Positions 44,745 through 56,749 of a stretch of DNA of 64,000 nucleotides are shown piece after piece. A program made the position numbers and the translations under genes. The notes under the pieces are model-generated. The model made no database searches. It was given only the letters and a program-made list of their open reading frames with translations, and was not told the origin of the DNA. The stretch's first letter is position 1. Each line of letters opens with the position of its first letter. The stretch is from Gentiana macrophylla (Eukaryota > Streptophyta > Magnoliopsida > Gentianales > Gentianaceae). The stretch covers positions 5,307,822 through 5,371,821 of the forward strand of contig CM047806.1 of NCBI GenBank assembly GCA_026214975.1. Direction: 5' to 3'.

Positions 44745-46063
44745 TTCAAATGGCGATACTCAGAGTAAGAAAGATGAGAATGAGACTCTATGGGTGAAGA
44801 AAGTTGGGTAAGTGTGCACAAGCTTCTACGGACGTTGTGTGATAATCTCGGTCGATTCGTGAAAAGCGAAGAGTGGAGCATGAAGAAGATGCATTTGCAA
44901 TAGAGGCGGCTAGGGTTGATGAGGACTTTCTTGTTGAAGTTCAAGTCGAGAGTGAGGTTGATGATTGATTCTCCATGAAGAGATTTACGAGCCAGGAGAA
45001 TGAGTTGGGATTGCTCATAGTTCCATACGATGTTCTCGGTTTCAGTTCTACCTACTACACCCTCCGAGATAAAATCTTGGTGGAGGCGTGTGGTGGAGCC
45101 GCCCATTGTTTTGAGCAAAATTATTTGGCAAGCGCTTTGGGATGAAGAAGAAGAGCAAGATTTGAAGATGGTAGAGGTGCACCTTTTATCTATTACACCA
45201 CCGCCGAAGAAATTCAAAATGATGATCTCGAAGGATGTATGATAGATTTGAGCACAATGTTTGATGAGACACAATTAGAGTCGGAGGAGCATATGGGATC
45301 GCCCATTTCTTTATCACTCCACTAATGGAGATTTCCATAAGGAGTGTATGAAGAAACCTTATGAGATCAAGAGCCTTCGGGAGTAGAGGTTATTAGCATA
45401 CCGGTCCGGACTACTACATTCTTTACTCTCCGGTAGATAAAGCTCACAAGATTTATGAAAGGAACAACTACCATGGGATGGTAATTTCAAGAAGAGGATG
45501 ATGGCGGATTTCAACGAAGAGGGATTCCCAAGAGCCGTGTGCGGTAAGTTCTAATGAACTCGTTTTCCCCTATGCTTGCTATGCTCATTCTCCTTGAATT
45601 GTTGATATTCTTGAGTTCGGATTCGGTTGATGGTTTTGGTGATTTTTGATTGAATTAAAAATGTTGTCTTGAGTTGGTTTGAGTCCTTTGTGGTTTGAGT
45701 CCTACTTTGTGGGAGGCAACCCACTTTTTGGTAATAATTATGTTTTTGAAGTAGTTTTTTTGGTTGTAAGAGGAGAGTTTTGCTTAAAGAGAGTGTGGGA
45801 TGAGAAACCGGGGATGTTTTTTGCGCGCGCCTCTGTGGCCTTATTTTATGCGTGGATGCTCTGTGTTTCTTTTGATTCTAGTATGGTTGATATGCTAAGT
45901 TGATTCTCAACTTCATTCTTATAATTTTTGAATGCCTCGATAGCCTCATCTTTGCTATAAATGTGGTATGCTTAGCCTACTTAGCAAGCTATAAGGTGTT
46001 GAGGAGCTCGTTTGGGCTTGGTGTTCATTTTTGGGCCAAGGAAAAGAACCTTCTTCTTCTCAT

Positions 46064-46110
<47 letters not shown>

Positions 46111-46488
46111 AACAAAGTTCAAAATACATTAGCTCGTTGAATAAAAGTTGATGTTTATAGAAATAAAAGGGTTGAGCTCAAAAGTTGCTTTTATGATGTT
46201 AGAGTTGGGATAGTGAGATAAAGCTAGTAGTGTGCTTGGACTCACCTTATGAAACTTGAAACATAGTCGAGTTTGGCAATGAGTTCGGGTGTATTGGTAA
46301 CCTATGGTTCCCAAAATGTCAAAGTTGATCAAAAAGGAGTTTTGGGTGGTTTGCTTGATATGAGATGAGTTGGTACTTGGTTGATTAGGTTCACTCGTGC
46401 ATTTCTTTTCTCCAGTTCCCAAAATACCTTTCGACTAACCGAAATCACCCTAACCTAACGTTATAACCGCTCAAGTCCCGCCTGATCG
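44745..46488 (+). mobile_element. Tat-like retroelement fragment inside the copia-3 integrase
   Basis: About 1.74 kb has no copia counterpart. Read on the plus strand it holds GTGGGAGGCAACCCAC (near 45708), an A40 run (about 46068-46107) and CCTAACGTTATAACCGCTCA (near 46453), which resembles 6084-6110 in the Tat-like element. Upstream the plus strand gives broken open stretches rich in acidic residues. No LTRs or target duplication are seen. The integrase core between IDDCTRY (near 46.50 kb) and GIIHQT (near 44.72 kb) is missing, so it replaced that part rather than simply inserting. Confidence 0.7.
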
Positions 46489-46489
46489 A

Positions 46490-46977
46490 CATATGATACC
46501 TTGTACAATCATCGATAAAAGTTACAAAATACTTTTTACCGCTTATTTCTCGATTGCACAAACTTTAAGTCACACAAATCGGTGTGAATTAATTCTAACG
46601 GTTCGTGTTTCTTTCCACGGATGGAAACGGCGCTTTAGTCATTTTAGCTTCAACACACACGCAGACTTGGCATTTTTTTGATTAACTTTTAGTTTAGGTA
46701 AAAATCCAAATTCATCATTCTTTGAATTGATTTATTATTAACGTGTCTAAACGATTATGCCATAAAGTACAAGACTCAATCAAAAGTGTAGAGCTATAGT
46801 AGATGCATTTTTATTAGCCTCTTTGGGCACAACATTCTTTGGCATAATAGCCATTACATTGAGTTTAAATAAACCCTCGGTAAAATAACCTTTACCCACA
46901 TACATATCATTTTTGGTCAAAATGACCTTGTCATTACCAAATGAAAGTTTAAAACCATTCTTATTCAAAGATACCAC
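46490..46977 (-). pseudogene. Pre-integrase module and start of integrase, copia-3
   Basis: Bases 46780-46977 read NGFKLSFGNDKVILTKND, the Gag-pre-integrase module. Below it on the minus strand the zinc-binding region and core start (HTDLCDLKFVQ, KKYFVTFIDDCTRYH) are readable with small shifts, up to the junction with the foreign block near 46.49 kb. Confidence 0.85.
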
Positions 46978-47079
46978 CGGATATCGATTACTGCGTATGT
47001 CGGGAACATGGAGAACATTTGTGAGGTCAACTTCTTTCTGAAGTCATCTTGTAATCACATTTCAGTTCCTCGAATGGTT

Positions 47080-47350
47080 GGATCGAGCAGAGTTGCCCAT
47101 CCACGGCTTCTCACCATTTCGGCCTTGTAGGTTGAGAAGACATCACGATCGGTAGCAGAGACATGTTTAGTGGCCCCGGTGTCCACAAACCATTGTCTCG
47201 GATTACCTGATGTTGCACTCTGTCACCATTGCTTGTAGATTGTCATCATCCTCGTTTGACCATATGAGCCTTATGGTTGTAAGGCTTCTTTGATCGGCGA
47301 TCCGCAAAGACGGTGCCCTTGTTTGCCCGCAGTTGTGACACTTGCCATTA
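47080..47350 (-). pseudogene. Protease and zinc knuckle of copia-3
   Basis: On the minus strand near 47.17-47.21 kb WFVDTGATKHVSA holds the aspartic protease site DTGA. Near 47.32-47.35 kb CHNCGQ starts a CCHC knuckle that then loses frame. Confidence 0.8.
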
Positions 47351-47610
47351 AACTTGAATGGCGCCGGCTTATCCCCTCGCCGGCTTCCTTGAAGATTCCT
47401 GTCTTCTTAACCGATTTCTCAGCTTCTTCCTTTTCGATTTACGACCTCGGCGGACGTTAGCCTTCGCTTGTCCAACCGACTCGAACGTCTCTTTTCGGAT
47501 GCTCTATTGTCCTCTTCAATACGGAGGCGAACAATCGATCATCCATCGTTACCGCTTCCTCTTATGCATCGAGATAGCTCTTGTACTCCTTCCAAGAGTC
47601 GGGAAGCTTC

Positions 47611-48068
47611 TCAATGACTGAGCCACTTGAAAATTCTCGTTGATTTCGGATCTTCATTATCATCTCGGATATCGAATTTGCAACTCCTCCACTGTTTCAC
47701 AATAGGTTTAGTATCGTTCATTTCAAACTTTAAAAACCTCTTGACAAGAAACTTCTTGGCACCAAAGATCCTCTGTTGTGTACTTTTCTCTAAAGCTTTC
47801 CACAACGATTTAGCTGAGTCATACATACAATATACACCATACAACATATTATCCAAACCATTAAGAATGTAATTTTTACATAAAAATCACTATTCTTCGA
47901 TTTTTGACTACAAGAAAAGTCGCCTTTCAAAGATCTCGGTGGCACCACCGGTGGATCTTCGATTAGCATTCTCGCTAATCCAAGTGTTGTTAAGTAAAAC
48001 AACATCTTACATTTGCCAACGTTTGAAGTTCGATCCGTTGAACTTCTCTGGCCTCTCGTGGTTAGCAC
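47611..48068 (-). pseudogene. Gag of copia-3
   Basis: Two overlapping frames give a UBN2-type Gag. The upstream one (47790-48068) continues into 47611-47856 with SAKSLWKALEKSTQQ and KKFLVKRFLKFEMND. The start codon is not clear. A frame break lies near 47.8 kb. Confidence 0.8.
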
Positions 48069-48705
48069 CGATCCACATGAGTTGTGCGTGTCATAATTCC
48101 CGAAGTGTGGGAAGACTGTCCTCCGTTTGGCGCACCAGCCGGAGTAGGAGTGATTTGATCATCGATGCCATTTCTGTTCAAGCAGAAAATAAACTTTTAT
48201 CGTAAAAGAATAAGCGATAATACAACACGTAGGTTTTTCACCCAAAGAAAACAATTTGAAGATTGTTTTGACTCGTCAGAACAAACTCGAGTTTGTTTCA
48301 ACTCGATTCTCCAACAATGTTTGTATTTCAATCTTGTTTTAACGTGGTAGTTTTTACCGAAAACACCAAAAAGGAGGTGGACCGATTTTTGCGTAAATCG
48401 ATACCAAAAGGAAGTGGACCGATTTTACCGTAAATCGATACCAAAAAGGAAGATTTAACTAAATTATAAACGAAGTGAAGTTTGATAGAGTGAACCGTTC
48501 AGATTAAGAGTGAAATGTTCAAGAACGAGGTGAAAATTGAAATAAGCCGAATCAATCAAGAACGAGCGAACCGATCGAACCGAGTGATCGTAATCGAATT
48601 TCGATTAAAACAAGTTTATTTAATTAAATCAAACTCGGAAAAATTGAGTAGAAATTCGTATAAAAATTTCGATTCACGACGGGTTAAAATCGTAACATCG
48701 GTTCG

Positions 48706-48719
48706 AAATTTGTCTTAAG
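48706..48719 (-). promoter_or_regulatory. Unusual primer-binding site of copia-3
   Basis: On the minus strand CTTAAGACAAATTT begins 2 nt after the 5' LTR ends. It has no TGG start and no match to initiator tRNA-Met. It is fully complementary to the segment of the same transcript encoded at 48865-48878 in the LTR. Confidence 0.7.
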
Positions 48720-48720
48720 T

Positions 48721-49884
48721 TGTAGGAACCCGTGCACGCAATTAAAATAATTAACACGAATTAAACAACAATTTTATTGAAAATAAAACAATTACAATTG
48801 AAAAATGAAATATACTAAAATAAAAGTGGATACAATAACTCGGAGACGAGTAGGACACTCTGTCCTTAAGACAAATTTGGTCGGTGTGTACCCGGTTAAA
48901 ACCAATTGTCTCCCGGGATAACTCGGATTCTTGATTAGTATAGAGGTACTTTACACGAACCTTCAACGAACTCTTCTAGTGCTCGAATCTCTTCTTCAAA
49001 CTCGTATGCAACTTCTTCGTAACTATATGAATGTATGAAGCTTTACTCGTGTTGTATTTCCAATGTGTGTCTAACTTCAATCCATATGGAGGCTATATAT
49101 AGGAGAGAGGTCAATTTGGAGATGAACTCGAATCGAAGCTTTAATTATCGATTCATGACTGCGTTTCATCGATTCAAACAATGAATTAACATAACTCATC
49201 GATTACATCATCAAAGCATTGAATTAACCCATTAATTATTCTTTGAACCGAAATAACTATGTTGGATAACCGAACGCAGTGAACTCTTCAATCAATCTTC
49301 ACTCAATCGAATGTTTATGAACTGGACCAAGCCCAATTAACTTTTGTATAAAAAGTTTAACACGTGCCTGGCCTAGGGCCCTCAGGCCCATTCCCCAAAG
49401 CCCAAAGCCCAAAGCCCAAGACAAAGGTCAACGGTCAACGGGCTCGGCACGGCACGGCGCGGGCGGCGGCGCGGCGCGCGTGTGGCCATTTTAGCGTAAC
49501 GTCATTCGCTAAAACCAACCCGCTATCTCTCCTTCTTCAGGAGCTTATACCACATATAACATTCTTCCCACATATATCTTCGAAAACATTTCTCTCTTTT
49601 TCCAATGTGGTGCAGATTTAGTTGAATACTCTTCAACTTCCACTTCCAACAAAAGTTCTTTCAAACACCCGACTTCAAGCGTTAATTTCTCATTCACTCG
49701 TACTCGAATTGAATGATTCTAAATCTGAATTCATCTACGACTTACGTAGTTTTTGAATTATCAAAACATTGTATATATTCTATACAAGAATATAATCAAA
49801 TTAAGCTTGCAAAGTCGTCTGAATACAATGATTATAAAATCATTTTTTATTCACTTTAATTCAATTCCACTATTTTCTCCAACA
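48721..49884 (-). repeat. 5' LTR of copia-3
   Basis: On the minus strand the TATA box TATATATAG (about 49095-49104) would start transcripts near 49.07 kb, leaving R-U5 of about 350 nt. The segment complementary to the primer site is at 48865-48878. Compared with 40845-42021 the GC-rich block is shortened by several small indels. Confidence 0.92.
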
Positions 49885-49889
49885 GAATA

Positions 49890-50106
49890 TAAAGCAAATT
49901 GGAGGTTCTCCCCTCCCCCCCCCCCCCCACTTCTCGGGTGCGAGACAGATCAAAAAACCAACAAAAATGTTAAAACGACAAAATACGAGGCACTATGATA
50001 GCCAAATTCATGCTACGACAATTATTTTATATCTACATACATCAACCGAATAATTATGATATAATCCTAGCTATCATACATCATCCCATTTCGTATATTT
50101 ATCATT
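49890..50106. other. Spacer with C-tract
   Basis: A C-rich run at about 49911-49929 lies in otherwise AT-rich DNA. No gene is seen. Confidence 0.5.
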
Positions 50107-50111
50107 ATATA

Positions 50112-50627
50112 TGTAAAGTCCCACATCGGTAAAATAAGAGAATGCTCATCCCCATATAAGTGTGAGACATAAAAGTCGCTTCATCAACTCGGTTAGCAGC
50201 TTTTAGACCAAGCGAGGACGGGCGGTCTAAGCGATTGATCTGACTATTTATGACTCATTTAAGCGCTACCAGCCCGGGTCCTGAGGCGTTCTGAATGGTA
50301 TTTGAGCCGATTATCGACGGAACTATACATTTGCACCGCATAAGAAGGAAGGCGGTGTAAGGATGGTCTCTAGTTACCTCTGGTAAGGACGATCCGAAAC
50401 GATCTCGGCCGTCTTGGCGAGGACGACGCCCCCTTATAAGGCGGGAGAATGTAAAGTCTCACATCGGTAAAATAAGAGAATGCTCACCCTCATATAAGTG
50501 TGAGACATAAAAGTCTTGTCAACTCGGGTTAGCCCTTTTAGGCCAGCGAGGGCGGCTCTAAGCAGTTGACCGGATTATTTATGACTATTTAAGCATTCTA
50601 CCAGAAGCGCCGGAGTGGGGCGTTACA
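50112..50627 (+). mobile_element. Complete TRIM retroelement
   Basis: The 516-bp element has LTRs 50112-50293 and 50450-50627, starting TGTAAAGTC-CACATCGG and ending GGCGTTACA (mutated to GGCGTTCTG in the first). The primer site TGGTATTTGAGCCGA (50296-50310) resembles the initiator tRNA-Met type. The purine stretch GGCGGGAGAA precedes the 3' LTR. The perfect duplication ATATA is at 50107-50111 and 50628-50632. With a 156-bp interior and no coding capacity it depends on other elements. The copy at 32.3 kb is a relative. Confidence 0.93.
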
Positions 50628-50632
50628 ATATA

Positions 50633-51202
50633 ACCATGGGACAAAGTAACTAGCTAGCTCACATGATTCACCTTCATTAATTTCATCTTGAATGGCTGCG
50701 AGCCTCCAACCCTTTTTCTCCAACATTTGTAATTCAAAATTATAACAAGTTAAGTTCTTGAAACATATATGGCTTCCAATTGGTGCAATAAAATGTTAGT
50801 ACTTCAAAAACAAAACACATAATAATAAACGTTTACTACTTGTGAAAAGAATATGCTTTATGCAGCACCATGCCAAAACACATCTGTTTAGAGAGAAAAT
50901 CAAAATCTAATAATAAGGTCAACTTATTATAATAGTCAAAGTAGTATAATATTGGGTGTAGATGACTTTTCAATGATTGTCATGATGCAAAGTCATCCCT
51001 TTTGTTCACATATACTTCCATCACTACATTTGTCATATACTTATGTTTCACGAGCTTTTTTATAATAAGTTTTCAAACCCAATTAATTATTGGGGTTGAG
51101 TTAAACTTTTTAAAACCGTAAAGTTTGTTTAGTTTCAGTTAAGTTTAACTTTGTGTGGTTCGGTTTCTGTTGCAATTTCTTTTGTTGTTCTACATTATTC
51201 CA
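50633..51202. other. Intergenic DNA, no gene seen
   Basis: AT-rich sequence without domain, RNA gene or transposon ends that I can recognise. Confidence 0.5.
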
Positions 51203-51362
51203 CATGGGCGGATCTATCCTTCAGGAAAAGGGTCCACGGACCCCGTTAAAAACAGAAATAATCTATATTTTTACCTATAGAAAAATATTTCAGACCCCGT
51301 AAAAAAAATATTTACTATATTAAATATTTACGGACCCCGCTGAATAAAGTTTCTGGATCCTC
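51203..51362. mobile_element. Degenerate hAT-type MITE, copy 4
   Basis: It begins CATGGGCGGATCTATCC and contains ACGGACCCCGTTAAAAAC and ATAGAAAAATATTTCAGACC, which match the MITE at 51727-51875 in reverse orientation. The right end is worn (TTTCTGGATCCTCC) and no target duplication is evident. Confidence 0.6.
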
Positions 51363-51439
51363 CATATATTTAATAAATAAAAAAATACAATGTAAATAAG
51401 ATTAAAACACGTAACTTGTAATGTTGACTTAAACTATGC

Positions 51440-52010
51440 TACTGACTTTGATCAGCTGGGTGTGATACTCAATTGAGTCTGTGTGAAAACTATGATTTGG
51501 TCAGCAGTGCATGGTGCAACTGCTGAGTCTGGTGTTCAGCTGGGAGGTCAGCAGAGTTGGTCTGATGTGGTTGGTTTGCTGAGTTGGTTCTCAGCATTAC
51601 TTGGAGAACACGCTTACATGGTTTTCCAATTTGGTGAAGATTACTTTTGGGGGTATTTCAGTCATTTATTGGTTTGACTGTTAAGGCAGTTAAGGTTGGA
51701 TTCTCAAAGCTATAAATATCATCTGTCAGTGGCAGATCCAGAAATGTATTTAGGGGGTCCGTAATGTTTTTTCTAAGTAAAAAAAATTCACGGGATCCAA
51801 AATATTTTTCTATAAGTAAAATGTAGAGTTTTTATTTTTTTAACGGGGTCTGTGATACACATAGTTCCGCCTCTGCCATCTGTAATTGCATGTAATTGTA
51901 AATTTCTCATGATAATAAAATAATCCTCGTTTGTATGTGGAATAGTCGGCACATTGCCGGAAACCACGTGAAATCTGTGTTCTTGTTTATGTATTATTTA
52001 CTTGTTAACT
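51440..52010 (+). repeat. Relic copia LTR, interrupted by a MITE
   Basis: The right part (CGGCACATTGCCGGAAACCACGTGAAATCTGTGTTCTTG, read in blocks at about 51949-51987) matches the copia-1 LTR in reverse complement. The left part has the CAGCTGGG/CTGAGTTGG-type wording of that LTR. It is therefore a plus-oriented LTR of a copia-1 relative, with no partner or target duplication found. The frame 51483-51677 is not a gene. Confidence 0.6.
51727..51875. mobile_element. hAT-type MITE, copy 5
   Basis: The 149-bp element has ends CAGTGGCAGATCC and GTTCCGCCTCTG. The flanking 8-mers TCATCTGT (51719-51726) and CCATCTGT (51876-51883) match at 7 of 8. It lies inside the relic copia LTR. Confidence 0.82.
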
Positions 52011-52298
52011 GTTTGATCTTTATTCACAATCACTATCACTTTTGATTGATCTGTTATTACGTAACTCATATATGACTTTTTTTATTGAAATATAATGAAT
52101 ATAATCATCTTAAAATCTCTATGAATAACTTCATGTATATATTAATGACAAACATGTCTTGCCGAGCTTATTGAAATCAATCTGTTTGTCTTAAAATGCT
52201 AAATATGATCGAGATCCACTTATCCTTGCTAACTAACCACAGACAAAACAGGCCATAGGTACCATAGACAAAGCATATGCATACACATACATTCATGA

Positions 52299-52925
<627 letters not shown>

Positions 52926-53061
52926 GTAAGGAGAATCGCTCCTCGCGATCAGAAAAAATTACATTACTATATGTACAAAACATATCGTTTGCGCCCCATG
53001 AATTTTTTTATTTGCCTTTAAAAAATTTACTACCCACTCTTACCCGCGATCCTGCGTCCGC
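52926..53061. mobile_element. Truncated hAT-type MITE, copy 6
   Basis: The block ATTACATTACTATATGTACAAAACATAT and the end GATCCTGCGTCCGCC (in two pieces here) match 1062-1191 of copy 1. The left terminus with CAGTGGCGG is lost. Confidence 0.65.
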
Positions 53062-53634
53062 CAAAAATATAAATAGGTAAATGAAGGGAGAAGAAAAAGA
53101 AGAAAGAAAAACTAGCTTATTCTTCTGAAGCGTTTCTAGAGTAAAATATGTCTAAAAAATTATGGATCAAGTGAGAAAGCTTGCGAACGAAATCAATTTT
53201 CATTGGAATTGCTTTTTAGATTGAGTATATTTGCAAGTTGTCTCAGACCAGACCAGCTCTTTAGACTTAATTTTATTCGTTGACCATATGATATTACTGT
53301 TTGTATTTTTCATTTTTTAAGAATGAAACAACGGCTATGAGTTGTTGAAAATTCCTATCATCTAGAAGAGCGTCATCGTCTATGGTGTCGGGCCGTTCAT
53401 AATGGTGTGTGTATGTGAGTCCAAGATATATATAGTATGATTCGATTTGATTAGTAAAAACTTTATGAACCCCACCATACGAGGGTAGATGTGTCTTGAA
53501 CCACCAACAATTTGCGAAATGGTTGCCGGCCGTCAGTCAATATGTGTTTACTTCGGTATTAGTTATGCATAGACCACTGTTATTACTATGTCATGTCATG
53601 TACATGTTAATTTCGCTATCTTTGTATGATATTA
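53062..53634. other. Spacer left of the Helitron pair
   Basis: No gene is seen. The last base before the Helitron (53634, A in plus, T in minus) fits the AT target rule. Confidence 0.5.
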
Positions 53635-53638
53635 CTAG

Positions 53639-53665
53639 AGTGCTTAGGCCTTGCACCGCAAGGCC
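53639..53665 (-). terminator. 3' terminal hairpin of Helitron Y
   Basis: GGCCTTGC and GCAAGGCC pair around a 3-nt loop (53647-53665), 8 nt from the terminal CTAG. In Helitrons such a hairpin is thought to mark the end of rolling-circle transfer. Confidence 0.88.
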
Positions 53666-54194
53666 CCCGTAAGGCCCCTAATATTCGAATAGTTTCATTG
53701 CATTTTATTTTTGAACGCATGAGTAAGAAATACATTTGAAACAATAGTTCAAACTTCACTTGTTGCTGTGAATAGCCTGGATATGCTAACTTGGTATTGC
53801 ATTTACATGTACTCATTTTTGGAAGACAAAAGCATAAACATTCAGAGTTAAGAATGAAAAACGAAGGAAAATATGCAAGGCGTAAGAGAACATAAAGTAG
53901 CACATAGCTATAACCTGAAATAAATAGGTAGAGTACATAGGAAGAACTGATAAGCTAATATTACATGCAGAAATTCGGAGTTCAGAAAGTTTGCTGACCT
54001 GATAAGCATTCAAGCATCTTTATCAGGCTACCATCATGGCTAAAGATTGTGATGGATGTAAAAATGCAAAATAATTAAAGTGGGGAATGTCTTAGCAACT
54101 GATTTTTTTGTAAGAAAATTTGTTTATTTGTTAGTATTTACTAACATTTTAAACATTCTTGTCTTGGCCTTTATTCTTTTTCTTCGGTGACTCT

Positions 54195-54640
54195 ATGATC
54201 TCCTGAAATCTGCATTTCGTAAATCTGCATCAGTCATTGTGCCAAAGTTAATGGTTCTCTTAACATTTGGTGTCTTAGAAGTGCTAGATTGTGCAGGGAC
54301 ACATTATTGGTTAATTTCTTCAACAATCTTTTTAGTAGATGGCGTAAAGAACAGAGATTCTGAGGCATGTGTATTGTATGAGCTACCTGACAACAGCGTT
54401 ACGTCGTCAAATTCAGGTGCATCAGCTGCTGAGCCAAGCCTTGTAGTTGTAGCTATTTGTTGTTCTGTATTTTGAGTAAGCGCTTTTATTTCGTCAGTTG
54501 TGGAGGGCTACAGCATAACAAACCTTCTAAGCCTTTCAGCATTGATCAGATTATCGTAGTACTTGACGAAGCAAACGACTTCCGTGTTATCCATTGCAAC
54601 TGAGTTGTCGTTCAAAACACATTGGCCCTGCAAATTCATG
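54195..54640 (-). pseudogene. Captured exon(s), source gene unknown
   Basis: After an AG acceptor near 54.63 kb the minus strand reads GQCVLNDNSVAMDNTEVVCF, then KYYDNLINAERLRRFVML and a stop. Below that, open sequence continues (LTQNTEQQIATTTRLGSAAD). It looks coding in composition but I do not recognise the family. Confidence 0.45.
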
Positions 54641-55440
54641 GTTTGAAAGAATCAGTATATCAAGCATGGTAAAAAATAATCAATATATACTAACACATGC
54701 TACAGGCAACAAAACAGATGTTATAAGCACTTACATGATTGGCAACTAAAAATAAGGATATATATGCAAACATTGTTGTGAATGAATGTTAACTTCAATA
54801 ATATTATAAGATATATGTTATACGACTTTGCCAAAGAGAAACGTCCTTTCATTTTGCTCCATACACACAAGTAAAAGGCATTTTATGAAGAAGCCATGAT
54901 TGATAATAAACAATTGAGTTAACAATGCAGGCATTTGAAATGAATAATGGTAAACAAAAGACTGTTAACCGTGACATGAAGGCAGCACACATATTATAGT
55001 GAAGAAGGTAAACAATGAATTCAATTACTTACCTACATACATATTGAACCGAACATGATTTAATGGTAAACAAGTAATCGACCAATGAAGTCAACCGATA
55101 AACAATTATTGTGCTTCTGATGTTTGTATGCTTGTCATTCAAAGTGACCGGTAATGTGAGCATGTCAGGTGAAGGGAAAAATTGTACGATGTAATGGGAA
55201 GCAATAATGGAAAGTAACAGAAAACATCAGTTAGGATATCTATTTTACATTGGCTAACTTGCATTGGAGAAAGCACTGAACAACATGAACATTCAACGTT
55301 CCAATGCACCCCGGAAGTTTGCACACAAAACATAGTAAAAACGATTCCGGAAGCAGCATAAGCATCCTAATACAATAAGCAGCAATGCAAGGAAAACTTA
55401 AATGAAAGCGTTTAATGTAGATAAAAAAAGAGCACATACC

Positions 55441-55531
55441 TGAACGTATGCAACAAAATTTTGTTGCAAGTATGCTTTCTCCAGATCTTGTACAAGCAGG
55501 CACATCAAAAAAGTATTATTGTAGTGAGACC
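55441..55531 (-). pseudogene. Captured exon, source gene unknown
   Basis: Between a TTTCAG acceptor and a GTATGT donor on the minus strand lie 91 nt that read NTFLMCLLVQDLEKAYLQQN. The splice sites are intact, so this is genomic rather than cDNA-derived. Not recognised. Confidence 0.45.
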
Positions 55532-56749
55532 TGAAACAAAAAAAAGTAGGACATGCTTTTGTGATTTTTACCATCTGACATTACTCTATTGGTACATACA
55601 CTTGTAAACAACCACTTAAGTAGAAGCATACCTAATCAAAGCAAAGGTCGAAACCATTTTCCAAAAGTGCACAACAAACGTTAATGGTTGTGGGTATAAA
55701 TTTGTTTGACTGTAAGACCATCTACCAATGGTTGGCATGACATGACATCAACCAGTAATTTCAAATTGTAAGCACGTCAATGATTGTTTTGAAGTAGGAG
55801 GAACCACAACAATTAGAAAGCAGGAACACAACAGATGTTCAAATTAAAGGAGACGTCTATGATTTGACCAGCAAACAGCAGAGATAGAAACACCAAAGAG
55901 TAATGACTTACAATTCCTGGAGCACAACATGGAGAAGCAAAAAAGAAAGGTAAAGGAAAGACAACAGCAAAACAAATGTTTGTTTATGAAGAAATATTTT
56001 CCAGCACCCCTTTACAAAAACCACATGGATGACTGTTTTGAATTAAGAGAGACAACTACAGTTATGAAGCAGTAACACATGAGACTTTCAAAGTAAAGGT
56101 AACAGCTCTGATTTCACCAGCAAATAAGAGAGTTAAAGGCAGCAGAAGAAGGTTCAAAACCCGTATAAACACAACAAACTGACCTAGAAGGGGCAAAGTG
56201 GTCATCACCTAGCTAATAGTGCAAAGCCCTTGGTTGTTCGACGTATGTACACGACATGGCTTATATAAGGTTCTGAACTAAAGCGATTAAGCGAGCATCC
56301 TGCTCTTTAAGGAATTTATCTCCAAGCATTCGTCCCAGGTTCAGTTCTGTTTAGTCACAATAAATCAGTCTTTCTTTATCGTTAAAGTTCAACAAAAGCA
56401 AAGATTAGTAGTCTGGTATGTAAAGCACTGCGTATATGGTAGGGAACAAAAAAATTGGAAATGTTTTAATCACCACAAAGCCGTGTTTCCCCGTCTCTTA
56501 AAGGTTGCTCCAATTTTTTCTATACGGAGTCTTTCATTAGAATTACTGATTCGATGGTCTTCTGTCATCTTCACCTACTCTCCATCAATACTGAAAATGG
56601 AAAGGAGATTCTCAGTGGTTTAAGATGTCTTGGTCCTTATAATGCCATAAAATTTTAAACAGAAACGGTCACTGAGTTAACTTTACACCATGAAAACTTG
56701 ACAGAAAATTTTGACAATGAAGGCAGGGGAAAGAAAAATCTCCACTTAC

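Larger units (their letters stand above)
40845..49884 (-). mobile_element. Complete Ty1/copia retrotransposon copia-3 with foreign insert
   Basis: LTRs of about 1.17 kb (40845-42021 and 48721-49884), TGTAGGAACCCG to TTTCTCCAACA in plus reading, flank a minus-strand interior. The perfect duplication GAATA lies at 40840-40844 and 49885-49889. Order on the minus strand: Gag, zinc knuckle, protease, pre-integrase, first part of integrase, foreign 1.7-kb block, rest of integrase, RT, RNase H. It belongs to the same family as copia-2. Frames are broken. Confidence 0.95.

Noticed and set aside
44732..45274. 180-residue frame on the minus strand
   Set aside because: It lies antisense in the Tat-like block, has no motif, and is explained by composition.
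50112..50293. 5S rRNA-like sequence in the TRIM LTR (Cassandra type)
   Set aside because: The start resembles plant TRIMs, but I could not recognise 5S box A, IE and box C in order, so I do not call it Cassandra.
53616..53903. 95-residue minus frame at the Helitron end
   Set aside because: It runs across the Helitron terminus and hairpin; no domain.
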